DNA from: Lachnospiraceae bacterium
Lineage (GTDB): Bacteria; Bacillota; Clostridia; Lachnospirales; Lachnospiraceae
Assembly (NCBI GenBank): GCA_030527645.1
Contig: JAUNAJ010000005.1
Location: 1-64,000, forward strand
Direction of reading: 5' to 3'
DNA: 64,000 nt
The position numbers and the translations under genes were made by a program. A model generated the notes under the pieces. That model was not told where the DNA came from. It saw only the letters and a program-made list of their open reading frames with translations, and did no database searches. Of the stretch, positions 1-8,052 are shown piece by piece. Each line of letters opens with the position of its first letter. Positions within the stretch are counted from its first letter, which is position 1.

Positions 1-180
1 TATCCAATCCAAATCCCGATGCCTGAAAGCAGAGAAAAAAATGAAGTGGGCATCGAAACACATATTCAATTCTAATCCCGATGCCCAATAGCAGAAAGAA
101 ATTTGAAATTGGCATCGAAATCCTCTTTCAATTCTATTTCCGATGCCTGAGCGCGAAGAAAAGCTCAAAATCGGCATCGA
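1..180. repeat. 62-bp tandem repeats, each unit a stem-loop (array truncated by window edge)
   Basis: Three units repeat with an exact 62-bp period. Each has a left arm CGATGCC (17-23, 79-85, 141-147) and a right arm GGCATCG (49-55, 111-117, 173-179), so each can fold into a hairpin with a 25-nt A-rich loop. Unit 3 has a second inner stem, TGAGC (148-152) with GCTCA (163-167). Between units a TTCAATTCTA-like box recurs. Bases 1-16 resemble the end of a further unit, so the array probably continues to the left. Loops are related (AGCAGA in units 1 and 2) rather than unique. The array ends about 40 bp before the next start codon. The function is unknown. Confidence 0.85.
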
Positions 181-222
181 GAATCTATAAAATATTCTAA
201 TTTGATGCAAGGAGAAAATATC

Positions 223-1041
223 ATGAAAAAAATTCTGGACAAAGTGAGTTTTCTTGAAGATGCAGAAACAAGATTACGTCAGTTGCTTGAGCTGAGAGAA
301 GTCTTGGGAAAATGGTTATCCCGATGCCCAGAGGGAAAAATTCATATAGTGAAAAGTAAAAAGCGAATACAATATTATTTGCGAAAAGACAATACCGATA
401 AAAGTGGTCAATATATATCTAAGGAAAAACAAAGCCTCATACGAACCTATGTGCAGAAAGCTTACAATGAAAAAGCAGTTAAGATTCTGGATAAAGAGAT
501 TCGAATAATAGATAAGTTTGTTCAGGATTATTCTAAGTGTGCTACGCTTCTAAGCGATATCTACTCCGATCTACCGGATCCTGTAAAAGAGTTAGTCAAT
601 CCCATCGATATCAGCGATGATGAATATGTAAAGGCTTGGGAAAGTGTTTCTTTCACTCCTAAAAGAATGATAGAGACATCCAACGCATATATTACAGATC
701 AGTCGGAAATAGTGCGTTCAAAATCAGAGCTGAATATTGCCAATTGTCTTAAGAAACGGAACATTCCGTATCGGTATGAGTGTCCTTTGGAAATTCGGAA
801 AGGTGTGATTATTCATCCGGATTTCACAGCACTGAATGTCAGAGAACGCAAGATATATTATTGGGAGCATAGAGGAATGATGGATGACCGAGAATATGCA
901 CAGAATTCTGTACTGAGAATAAAAGAGTATGAAAGCTGCGGAATATTCCCCGGGAAAGGGCTTATTATCACGGAAGAAACTCTGAAGTGTCCATTGGGAA
1001 CAAAAGAGATTATGAATGTAATCGATACATACTTACTGTGA
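223..1041 (+). CDS. PD-(D/E)XK nuclease-like hypothetical protein
   Basis: A 272-residue cytoplasmic protein with no signal peptide or membrane segment. It has a charged, helical N-terminal half. The C-terminal half reads like a PD-(D/E)XK nuclease core: SKSE (Glu169), HPDF (Asp200) and YYWEH (Glu215). I recall this as a common uncharacterised Lachnospiraceae family; cleavage activity is an inference from fold motifs only. The ATG at 223 is chosen because AAGGAG (209-214) lies 8 nt upstream; an in-frame TTG at 202 has no such site. The gene directly follows the hairpin repeat array, and a 12-nt copy of the repeat core (TCCCGATGCCCA, about 321-332) occurs inside the coding sequence, at residues 33-36. 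It appears to be a single-gene unit. Confidence 0.6.
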   Translation: MKKILDKVSFLEDAETRLRQLLELREVLGKWLSRCPEGKIHIVKSKKRIQYYLRKDNTDKSGQYISKEKQSLIRTYVQKAYNEKAVKILDKEIRIIDKFVQDYSKCATLLSDIYSDLPDPVKELVNPIDISDDEYVKAWESVSFTPKRMIETSNAYITDQSEIVRSKSELNIANCLKKRNIPYRYECPLEIRKGVIIHPDFTALNVRERKIYYWEHRGMMDDREYAQNSVLRIKEYESCGIFPGKGLIITEETLKCPLGTKEIMNVIDTYLL

Positions 1042-1210
1042 TCACTGTAAAGTTGCTCTGTATGTTTGTTGCGGCTAAATCTAACATGTAACAGAATGGT
1101 TTTTAAAATAATAATATGCTATTTTACCAACAATAAGGCAGAATGGTACTGTTATAGAGCGGACATCCGCAACATGATTGCACCTCAATTCCGAACGGTA
1201 GAAGCAACTA

Positions 1211-1253
1211 AAAAAGGAATCAAGGTACACGACTACACCTTGATTTCCCTTTG
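1211..1253. terminator. Possible bidirectional terminator hairpin
   Basis: AATCAAGGT (1218-1226) pairs perfectly with ACCTTGATT (1237-1245) around a 10-nt loop. A-rich bases lie before it and CCCTTT after it. It is 170 bp past the nuclease-like gene and is the only strong structure in the 300-bp gap 1042-1341; otherwise that gap is AT-rich with no convincing gene. Confidence 0.4.
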
Positions 1254-1341
1254 TGGGACTGCAGCAGTTAGTGCGACTGCCCCAATTGTGATATACTGAG
1301 TACATGGAATTGTTTCAAATCCTTGTATACGGAGGTGTAAT

Positions 1342-2019
1342 GTGAAAAAGATGTCCGTAATCATGAAGGGCGGTGTGGGAGTACTTTTTGTGCTCCTGGC
1401 TGCAGGAGCCCTGCTGGTATATAGAAAAAACAAAGCAGATTCAAAAGAACTCTCAAGTGAGACAAACCGATATTATGTGACCTGCGATGAGGACGCCTTC
1501 ATTTTGGGGATAACTAATCATATGTATGCATCGGGGTATGATGTACCGCTGGTCTTCCCGGTGCGAACTACTGACAAGGACTATACCTTTTCGGTGGATG
1601 GTGTAGAAGAGTTTACCGCAAACTATTACCCGGGAACCGGGTATCTGGTCATGTTTACAATGCCCCGGCATAAAGTGGCAGTCGACTATCAGGAACATGA
1701 TTTGAAAGGCGAAGAATTGAAGGAACCTGTCGGTGAAATCAGTTTTGTCAAAGAAGAAAATTATTCAACGGGTCTGCTGTGGGAGTATAAACTGTCCCGG
1801 GAGGATATCGTGGAAATCATGGAAGATAAGCATGTCAGTGACCCATTTGATCCGGACAATCCGACAGCAGGGTCCGGGGGCCTTCGTTTTTTGAAATTCA
1901 AAACCATCGGCAGCGGAACAGTGGAAATTCGATTGATACAGACGTTTCAAGGAGCCGAGGAAGAAGAATTTGTCTATCGCTACCAATGCGATGGTGTCAA
2001 TGCGGTTCTCATTGAATAA
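1342..2019 (+). CDS. Membrane-anchored chagasin-like (I42-type) protease-inhibitor domain protein
   Basis: 225 residues. An N-terminal membrane segment (about residues 8-27, no lipobox cysteine seen) would leave the rest outside the cell. The C-terminal part has features of the chagasin/I42 cysteine-protease-inhibitor fold: a TGLLWEYKLS loop at about 143-152, like the family's NPTTGYxW loop, then TAGSGGLRFLKFKTIGSG (about 175-192), like the GxGG strand-loop. The third RPW-type loop is not evident, so the assignment is tentative. Translation starts at GTG 1342, with GGAGG at 1331-1335; the nearby ATG at 1340 runs straight into a stop. It precedes the ATPase/VWA pair in the same direction with a 62-bp gap. 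Confidence 0.45.
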   Translation: MKKMSVIMKGGVGVLFVLLAAGALLVYRKNKADSKELSSETNRYYVTCDEDAFILGITNHMYASGYDVPLVFPVRTTDKDYTFSVDGVEEFTANYYPGTGYLVMFTMPRHKVAVDYQEHDLKGEELKEPVGEISFVKEENYSTGLLWEYKLSREDIVEIMEDKHVSDPFDPDNPTAGSGGLRFLKFKTIGSGTVEIRLIQTFQGAEEEEFVYRYQCDGVNAVLIE

Positions 2020-2081
2020 ACGGAAGCAGAACCTGCCGGCAGAGACCGGCTATTTCAAAAAATCATTACAGGAGCAATTTT

Positions 2082-2999
2082 ATGCAGGAAGAATTGAACT
2101 TTTTAAGAGAACAGCAGGTCAGTGAGAATCTGATCCGGGATCTGGAGGAATACCGGTCCCGTTACAGTGTGGATGAGGCGGTACAGGCGCGATTGGCGAA
2201 ACCGGTAATTCCTTTTTATGGAAGAAAAATTCTGGAGATGTCTATTGCCGGTCTTTTGCAGGGGGAAAACCTTCTGCTGAGCGGGGCAAAGGCAACCGGA
2301 AAGAATATTCTTTCGGAAAATCTTGCCTGTATCTTCGGCCGACCGGTTTATAATGTGTCCTTTCATGTAAATACCAGCAGTGCGGAGCTGATCGGCACAG
2401 ACACCTTTCGGAATAATGAGGTGGAGCTTCGGGAGGGCAGTATTTATCAGTGTGCCCGTTACGGCGGCTTCGGAATTCTGGATGAGATCAACATGGCCAA
2501 GAACGATGCAGTGTCCGTGCTGCATGCGGCACTGGACTATAGACGGAGTATTGATGTTCCCGGCTATAACCAGATCGATCTGCATCCGGCAGCACGGTTT
2601 ATCGGTACCATGAATTACGGCTACGCAGGAACAAAGGAGCTGAACGAGGCGCTGGTATCCAGATTTATGGTGATCGACATGCCTGCACAGACAGAGGAAA
2701 CACTGACCTTTATTATGGAGAAGCTGCTGCCGGATATGAAACAGCAGGCAAAAAAACAGTGGATCGGCCTGTTTTTGGATCTGCAGCAGAAGGCGGAAAA
2801 CGGTGAGATTTCCACAAAGCCACTGGATCTGCGAGGAATGATCGCGGCGGGAAGGACAGTCCGCCAGGGACTGGATCCCTTTTCTGCTCTGGAGATGGGT
2901 GTCGTAAACAAATGCTTTGACCTGTTTGAGAAGGAACTGGTCAGAGATGTACTGCTGACCAGAATTCCGGAGGATTGGACTTGTGAGGACGTATACTGA
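2082..2999 (+). CDS. MoxR/NorQ-type AAA+ ATPase
   Basis: A 305-residue cytoplasmic AAA+ ATPase. The Walker A stretch is GAKATGKN (residues 68-75), ending in Asn where Ser/Thr is usual. Walker B is GILDEINMA near residue 135, and an ALVSRFMVIDM arginine-finger/sensor region follows near 190. Its length and its partner match the MoxR/NorQ/CbbQ class, whose members work with VWA-domain proteins to remodel or activate enzymes, often by metal loading. The 3' end overlaps the next gene by 17 bp, so the two are translationally coupled. The client enzyme is not evident from the neighbours. Confidence 0.8.
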   Translation: MQEELNFLREQQVSENLIRDLEEYRSRYSVDEAVQARLAKPVIPFYGRKILEMSIAGLLQGENLLLSGAKATGKNILSENLACIFGRPVYNVSFHVNTSSAELIGTDTFRNNEVELREGSIYQCARYGGFGILDEINMAKNDAVSVLHAALDYRRSIDVPGYNQIDLHPAARFIGTMNYGYAGTKELNEALVSRFMVIDMPAQTEETLTFIMEKLLPDMKQQAKKQWIGLFLDLQQKAENGEISTKPLDLRGMIAAGRTVRQGLDPFSALEMGVVNKCFDLFEKELVRDVLLTRIPEDWTCEDVY

Positions 3000-4758
3000 A
3001 CAATTTCTGGATGAAAATAGAATGGAGCTGGAAAACAGGATCAATAATCTGGTGTGGACCATCTGCGGAGATTATTCTCTGGAAATCCGTCCGGATGCAG
3101 AACGTTTCAAAAAGTCCCGGGATGCAGCACTGCTGGAGGGAATCCGCCAGGGCGGGCTGGCAAAATATTTTGACCGGGATGCGGTACTGTTGTATCTGGT
3201 GAAGAAAATATACCGTCATGCATCAGAAAAACCGCTGATGACAGTGACTCAGATCTGCATTGACCGGGCTGTCCTTGGGAAACTGGAAAAGGAAAGAAAG
3301 GGCGTCCGCTCTATTCAGCATCATGCGTATGAGGATATTCTGGAACATGAATTTCATTCCCTGGGAAACAGTATGGGACTGTTTCGAAACGCAGCGATGC
3401 GAAAAGAACTGGATGGAGAGTTTACGGGTGTTGCAAAAATACAGAACTGGCTGGAACTTCTGGATCCCCTGGATGAATCAGTGGACACGGATCTGCTGAT
3501 CCGGATCATCGACCGGCTGTACAACAGCATTGCAGAACCGGACTTTGAGCAGAACAGGGGCACACTGGAGCAGGTGCTGGCAGTGACGCTGGAGGAGCTG
3601 ACGGAATTTTCCTGGAAAGATTTTCTGGATGAAGCCGCTTCTGAAAGTTCTCTTGAGGTAATGCTGGAAAAAATATCCGAGGAAATGACGGGATTGAATC
3701 TGGGAGAGCAGGATTCGGATCCGGAGCAGGAGAAAACGGCAAAAGCCAGAACTGTGGTTGTGGATCAGGCAGCATTGGATCAGATGTATGTTTTTGTCCA
3801 GAAGAATTTCGGCAGAACCTTTCTGAAGCCAATGGAGGAAAAACAGCTGAATTACCAGCTGTGCAGAGGAATCCATGCCGGCTGCCATGTGTATTTTACT
3901 GAGGGAATCCTGAAGGATCCGGTGATGCATAATTCCCAGTATGAGATTTATAAGAAGCAGGAAAGAAAAAATCTCGGGGAATATCAGAGACTCTATCCTC
4001 TGATCAAGAACAATATTCAGATCCTCAGCAGAACGCTGAAAAAGGCTCTGGTGCTCCGGGAGGAGGAGGAACGGATTCAGTCGGAATACGGGCAGATCAT
4101 CCCCTCCAGACTCTGGAATGTGGGACGGACCGATGAGAATAAGCTGTTTGATCGGGTGATTCGCCATGATGACACCGATTTTGCAGTGGACATTCTCATT
4201 GATGCCAGCGGCTCCCAGAGAGTGCGGCAGACTCAGGTGGTGCTGCAGGCCTATATTCTGGCGGAGACACTGTCGGAACTGAAGATTCCCTTCCGGGTCA
4301 TGAGCTTCTGTACCTTCTGGGATTATACTGTTCTTCAGCGGTATCGTGAGTACGGGGATGACCGACGGGAAAATAACAATCTCTTCGGATTTATGACTTC
4401 CTCCAATAACCGGGACGGACTGGCAATCCGGGCCGCTGCAAATGGTCTGCTGCAGAGGGAGGAAAGCCATAAGATCATGATTATCCTCAGTGATGGAAAA
4501 CCTAATGATCTGCTGGTGCGGCAGACGGGCACAGAGAGGACTGCCTCCTATGAGGGAACTGAGGCAGTAAAGGATACTGCCTCAGAGGTGAGGCTTCTTC
4601 GCCGTCTGGGAGTTTCCGTTTTAGGTGTATTTGTGGGAAATGAAGAGGAGCTGTCTGCAGAGAGAAAAATCTTTGGAAAGGATTTTGCCTATATTCGTTC
4701 CATTGAGACCTTTGCCAATGTGGTGGGACGGTACCTGCTGAAGCAGATTGAGGAGTAA
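2983..4758 (+). CDS. VWA-domain protein, NorD/CobT-like partner of the AAA+ ATPase
   Basis: 591 residues. The N-terminal two-thirds is largely helical and acidic. The C-terminal third is a von Willebrand A domain with a complete metal-ion-dependent adhesion site: DASGS (407-411), a threonine in the FMTSSNNRDG stretch, and ILSDGKPND. This matches NorD/CbbO/CobT partners of MoxR ATPases, which recruit the target protein through the VWA metal site. It starts at GTG 2983, with GGAGG at 2969-2973, inside the end of the ATPase gene. The target is unknown; the neighbouring HAD enzyme is a candidate only by position. Confidence 0.8.
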   Translation: MRTYTEQFLDENRMELENRINNLVWTICGDYSLEIRPDAERFKKSRDAALLEGIRQGGLAKYFDRDAVLLYLVKKIYRHASEKPLMTVTQICIDRAVLGKLEKERKGVRSIQHHAYEDILEHEFHSLGNSMGLFRNAAMRKELDGEFTGVAKIQNWLELLDPLDESVDTDLLIRIIDRLYNSIAEPDFEQNRGTLEQVLAVTLEELTEFSWKDFLDEAASESSLEVMLEKISEEMTGLNLGEQDSDPEQEKTAKARTVVVDQAALDQMYVFVQKNFGRTFLKPMEEKQLNYQLCRGIHAGCHVYFTEGILKDPVMHNSQYEIYKKQERKNLGEYQRLYPLIKNNIQILSRTLKKALVLREEEERIQSEYGQIIPSRLWNVGRTDENKLFDRVIRHDDTDFAVDILIDASGSQRVRQTQVVLQAYILAETLSELKIPFRVMSFCTFWDYTVLQRYREYGDDRRENNNLFGFMTSSNNRDGLAIRAAANGLLQREESHKIMIILSDGKPNDLLVRQTGTERTASYEGTEAVKDTASEVRLLRRLGVSVLGVFVGNEEELSAERKIFGKDFAYIRSIETFANVVGRYLLKQIEE

Positions 4759-4824
4759 GCGTGAACTGCGCAGGGATGGTGAGCGGTGAATGGTGAACAC
4801 TATTAAGGAATACGAGGTGACAGT

Positions 4825-5730
4825 ATGGCGAATATCATTGCAGTAATCTGGGATTTTGATAAGACCCTGGTGGATGGATACATGCAGGATCCTATTTTCA
4901 GGGAATATGGTGTGGATGGAACAGAATTCTGGAAGGAAGTCGGCGCTCTGCCGGAAAAATACAAAAGAGAGCAGAATGTGAATGTGAACCGGGATACCAT
5001 TTATCTGAATCATTTTATTAACTGTGCGAAGCCGGGAGGCATATTCGAAGGTCTGAACAATGCAAAACTCAGAGGCTACGGCAGTCAGCTGGATTTTTAT
5101 AAGGGAATCCCAGAGATTTTTGATGCCACAAAACGAATGATCGAGGAGGATCCGAGATACAGAGAGTACAATATTCGGGTAGAGCATTATATCGTCAGTA
5201 CCGGCTTCAAAGAAGTAATTGAGGGAACACCGGTCCGGAAATATGTGGAACGTGTCTGGGGCTGTGAATTGATCGAAGGAAATATGCCGGACGGAACATC
5301 GGTTATATCGGAGATTGGCTATACCATCGACAATACAACCAAGACCCGGGCAATCTTTGAAATTAATAAAGGTCCGGGTATCGATGTAAATGCAAAAATG
5401 CCTGAGGAGCTGCGCCGGATCCGTTTTGAAAACATGATCTACATTGCCGACGGACCAAGTGATATTCCAGCCTTTTCTCTTGTGAGAAAGGAAGGCGGAT
5501 CCACACTTGCAATCTATCCCTCCAGGGACGAGCACGGGTTCGCTCAGGTGGAGCGGATGAGAAGGGACGGACGAATTGATATGTACGCAGAGGCAGACTA
5601 CTCAGAAGGGACAACCGCCTACATGTGGATCTGCAGTGCGATCAAAAGACGGGCAGAGCGGATCTATCAGAGTGAACGGCATAAAATAACCGGGGTTTTG
5701 TCAGAGGTTCCAAAACATCTGAATGAATAA
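4825..5730 (+). CDS. HAD-superfamily hydrolase
   Basis: 301 residues. The N-terminal DFDKT motif (Asp10 and Asp12) is HAD motif I, supplying the nucleophile and acid/base aspartates. A serine/threonine motif II lies in the HYIVSTGF region, and YIADGPSDIPAF is the late acidic motif that holds Mg2+. The large insertion between motifs I and II suggests a C1-type cap. The substrate cannot be told; a phosphomonoester is the family norm. It begins 66 bp after the VWA gene and ends at a strong terminator (5741-5781), so it probably belongs to the ATPase-VWA operon. Confidence 0.75.
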   Translation: MANIIAVIWDFDKTLVDGYMQDPIFREYGVDGTEFWKEVGALPEKYKREQNVNVNRDTIYLNHFINCAKPGGIFEGLNNAKLRGYGSQLDFYKGIPEIFDATKRMIEEDPRYREYNIRVEHYIVSTGFKEVIEGTPVRKYVERVWGCELIEGNMPDGTSVISEIGYTIDNTTKTRAIFEINKGPGIDVNAKMPEELRRIRFENMIYIADGPSDIPAFSLVRKEGGSTLAIYPSRDEHGFAQVERMRRDGRIDMYAEADYSEGTTAYMWICSAIKRRAERIYQSERHKITGVLSEVPKHLNE

Positions 5731-5740
5731 GAGAGGCGGA

Positions 5741-5781
5741 CGGCAGGCCTGCTTTGCTCAGAGCAGGTCTGCCGTTTTTTT
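5741..5781. terminator. Bidirectional rho-independent terminator
   Basis: CGGCAGGCCTGCT (5741-5753) pairs with AGCAGGTCTGCCG (5762-5774) with one wobble and is followed by seven T. It sits between the convergent HAD and AraC genes and overlaps the AraC stop codon. Confidence 0.85.
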
Positions 5782-6675
5782 CGGCCGCTGAGCAGATCGA
5801 TACTCTCCGGGTGTACAGTGGTAGAGTTCACGAAAGCTTTTTGTGAAATAGCTGATATCGTTAAAGCCGCAGGAGAGAGCAATCTCCTTTGCGGTTTTTT
5901 TGGTGTTCAGAAGCTGATGGGCAGACTTTTTCAGCCGCAGCTGTTTTACATACTGCATCGGTGTTGTATTGAGCGTCTGATGAAAACACCGGAGGCAGAC
6001 ACTGGGGCTTACAGAGATCTGCTCTGCAAGAGTATCTACATTCAGATCATCGTTGTAGTGTTCCTCGATGTATTCCAGCATGGACCGGATCCTGCCGGCA
6101 TTGATCAGTTCCTGATCAGAAAGACCCGCCGCCGAGAAATCCGTATTCCTGACAGTAGTTCCAATAGCTGCCGAGAGCTCGTATCGGACGAGGTTTTCAT
6201 AATCCTCCTGTTCATAGGCGATGGCCTTCCAGACGGCTTCAAAGTGCTGCAGCACCTTCTGCTCCCAGGGAACACTCTCGTGAAGCAGGAGAAAGCGCAT
6301 GGAGGGGTTCTGCTGAAACGGAAGTACCAGAGACTGCCAGAAGATGCTGTCAGTGCTTCCGCCAATGAGTCGGGGATGGAACACTCCGGAATGCAGCCGA
6401 CCCGGAGCCTCCGGATTGTTAGTTACGGCGTGCAAAGCTCTGCTGTTAAAGAAAATGCCATCTCCTTTTTTGATTTTGAGATGATGGTTTTCCATCAGGA
6501 ATTCCGGAAGACCCTCTGATACGATCGCGAATTCCCATTCTTCATGCCAGTGCCAGGGAACGTTGCTCTGGGACAGATCATCATGGTAGCAGGCAATGGG
6601 AAAGGCAGGATCTCCATGCCGGATCAGTTCCCGGTCATACAGATCTGTCAGATTTGTGCAGGTACTTAACGCCAT
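5758..6675 (-). CDS. AraC-family regulator with N-terminal cupin
   Basis: 305 residues. An N-terminal cupin-like sensor (WHWHEEWEFAIV, about residues 36-47) precedes a C-terminal double helix-turn-helix of AraC type, ending in the family signature GFNDISYFTKSFRELYHCTP. Such proteins usually sense a sugar or small metabolite. It is divergent from an MFS transporter across a 139-bp gap, which makes that transporter the likely target. The start at 6675 is supported by GGAG 8-9 nt upstream on the minus strand. Confidence 0.85.
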   Translation of the reverse strand: MALSTCTNLTDLYDRELIRHGDPAFPIACYHDDLSQSNVPWHWHEEWEFAIVSEGLPEFLMENHHLKIKKGDGIFFNSRALHAVTNNPEAPGRLHSGVFHPRLIGGSTDSIFWQSLVLPFQQNPSMRFLLLHESVPWEQKVLQHFEAVWKAIAYEQEDYENLVRYELSAAIGTTVRNTDFSAAGLSDQELINAGRIRSMLEYIEEHYNDDLNVDTLAEQISVSPSVCLRCFHQTLNTTPMQYVKQLRLKKSAHQLLNTKKTAKEIALSCGFNDISYFTKSFRELYHCTPGEYRSAQRPKKTADLL

Positions 6676-6753
6676 ACGAGTATCTCCTATAAGATGACGA
6701 CGGTTTTGTCATAGAATGAGTCAGCTTTTGTTATATGGATTAATAATCGGTGA

Positions 6754-6762
6754 TGCTATAAT
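6754..6762 (+). promoter_or_regulatory. Extended -10 promoter for the MFS transporter gene
   Basis: TGCTATAAT is a perfect extended -10 (TGn plus TATAAT). No good -35 lies at the usual distance. It lies 52 bp before the transporter start, in the shared AraC/MFS gap, as expected for an activator-dependent promoter. Confidence 0.55.
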
Positions 6763-6814
6763 CCTATCATCAAGCAAATAAAACTTCAATATTCTATATA
6801 AGGAGATGTTAACT

Positions 6815-7975
6815 ATGACTGGATTATTACTTGCTATTATTTATCTGGCTTTTATCAGCCTGGGACTTCCGGATGCTTTGCTGGGCTCCGCCTGGCCCTC
6901 GATCTATCCCCAGCTGAATGTTCCGATTTCCTATGCGGGTATCATATCCATGATCATCGCTCTGGGAACAATCGTATCCAGTCTGCAGAGTGACCGTCTG
7001 ACATTGAAATTCGGAACAGGAAAGGTGACTGCGGTTTCGGTTGGAATAACGATGGCTGCTTTATTCGGGTTCTCGGTTTCCGGATCCTTTATGGCGCTTT
7101 GCCTATGGGCTGTTCCGTATGGCTTAGGTGCAGGAAGTGTGGATGCCTCGCTGAACAACTATGTGGCGCTTCACTATAAAAGCAGACATATGAGCTGGCT
7201 TCACTGTATGTGGGGAATCGGTGCCAGTGCAGGCCCCTATATTATGGGCTTTGCTCTTACCAGGCAGATGGGCTGGAACAGCGGGTATAGAATCATCGGA
7301 ATTCTTCAGGTCATACTGACAGTCATTCTCTTTATCAGTCTTCCATTGTGGAAGGAAAGAGGTGCAGGGGCTGAGAATTCAGAATCAGAAGAGGGAAGAA
7401 CGGAAGCTCTGAAATTTTCTGACATTGTGAAAGTTCCGGGTGCATTGGAAATCATGCTTTCATTTCTCTGCTACTGTGCCATTGAGCAGACGACCAGTCT
7501 GTGGGCTGCCAGTTATCTGACTCTTCATAAGGGCGTCGCTGCGGAGACTGCTGCAAGCTATGCCTCCATGTTTTTCATCGGCATTACTGTCGGACGTGCG
7601 CTCAGTGGTTTTATTACGATGAAATTGAATAATACACAGATGGTCCGACTGGGACAGGTACTGATTGCTGTCGGAATTATTACGATGCTGCTGCCTCTGC
7701 CCGGTACAGGTTCCCTGATCGGTCTGATCATGATCGGCCTTGGCTGTGCTCCGATCTATCCCTGTCTGATCCATTCTACACCGGAGCGATTTGGAGCGGA
7801 TAAGTCACAGGCGATCATCGGTGTGGAGATGGCCAGCGCCTACGTTGGAACCTGTGTGATGCCTCCGATCTTCGGATTGATTGCAAATTATATTAATGTA
7901 AATCTCTTTCCGGTCTATCTAATGTTGATCCTGGCAGTTATGATAGTTGTATTTCAGAGGCTTTGCAGAAAATAA
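6815..7975 (+). CDS. MFS transporter
   Basis: 386 residues, almost entirely hydrophobic, with about 12 predicted membrane helices and a polar loop in the middle (around residues 185-205). The N-terminal half has a DRLTLKFGTGKV stretch matching the MFS loop 2-3 region, and the organisation resembles fucose/glucose-type or drug-type MFS permeases. The substrate is not identifiable. The ATG at 6815 is preferred to the one at 6806, because AGGAG (6801-6805) abuts the latter. It is divergent from the AraC gene and probably controlled by it. Confidence 0.8.
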   Translation: MTGLLLAIIYLAFISLGLPDALLGSAWPSIYPQLNVPISYAGIISMIIALGTIVSSLQSDRLTLKFGTGKVTAVSVGITMAALFGFSVSGSFMALCLWAVPYGLGAGSVDASLNNYVALHYKSRHMSWLHCMWGIGASAGPYIMGFALTRQMGWNSGYRIIGILQVILTVILFISLPLWKERGAGAENSESEEGRTEALKFSDIVKVPGALEIMLSFLCYCAIEQTTSLWAASYLTLHKGVAAETAASYASMFFIGITVGRALSGFITMKLNNTQMVRLGQVLIAVGIITMLLPLPGTGSLIGLIMIGLGCAPIYPCLIHSTPERFGADKSQAIIGVEMASAYVGTCVMPPIFGLIANYINVNLFPVYLMLILAVMIVVFQRLCRK

Positions 7976-8052
7976 TCTTTCCTTGAAACAATGCTGAAGC
8001 ATTGTCTAAATACACAGAGGATGCTATCATTATTGTTCAGGAGGAAAGAATC

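Noticed and set aside
1-180. CRISPR array
   Set aside because: A 37-bp 'repeat' with 25-bp 'spacers' can be drawn, but the repeat middle is degenerate, the spacers resemble each other, and no cas gene is near. Diverged tandem repeats fit better.
1-1041. Type III toxin-antitoxin (ToxIN-like) system
   Set aside because: Repeats before a gene fit the layout, but the protein is too long and its motifs are PD-(D/E)XK-like, not ToxN/AbiQ-like. The period (62) is also longer than the typical ToxI repeat. Kept only as a loose analogy.
1066-1299. 77-codon open frame in the first intergenic gap
   Set aside because: No ribosome site, atypical composition, and it runs through the hairpin at 1218-1245.
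5818-6519. 233-codon open frame antisense to the AraC gene
   Set aside because: Shadow of a complete AraC-family gene; no ribosome site.
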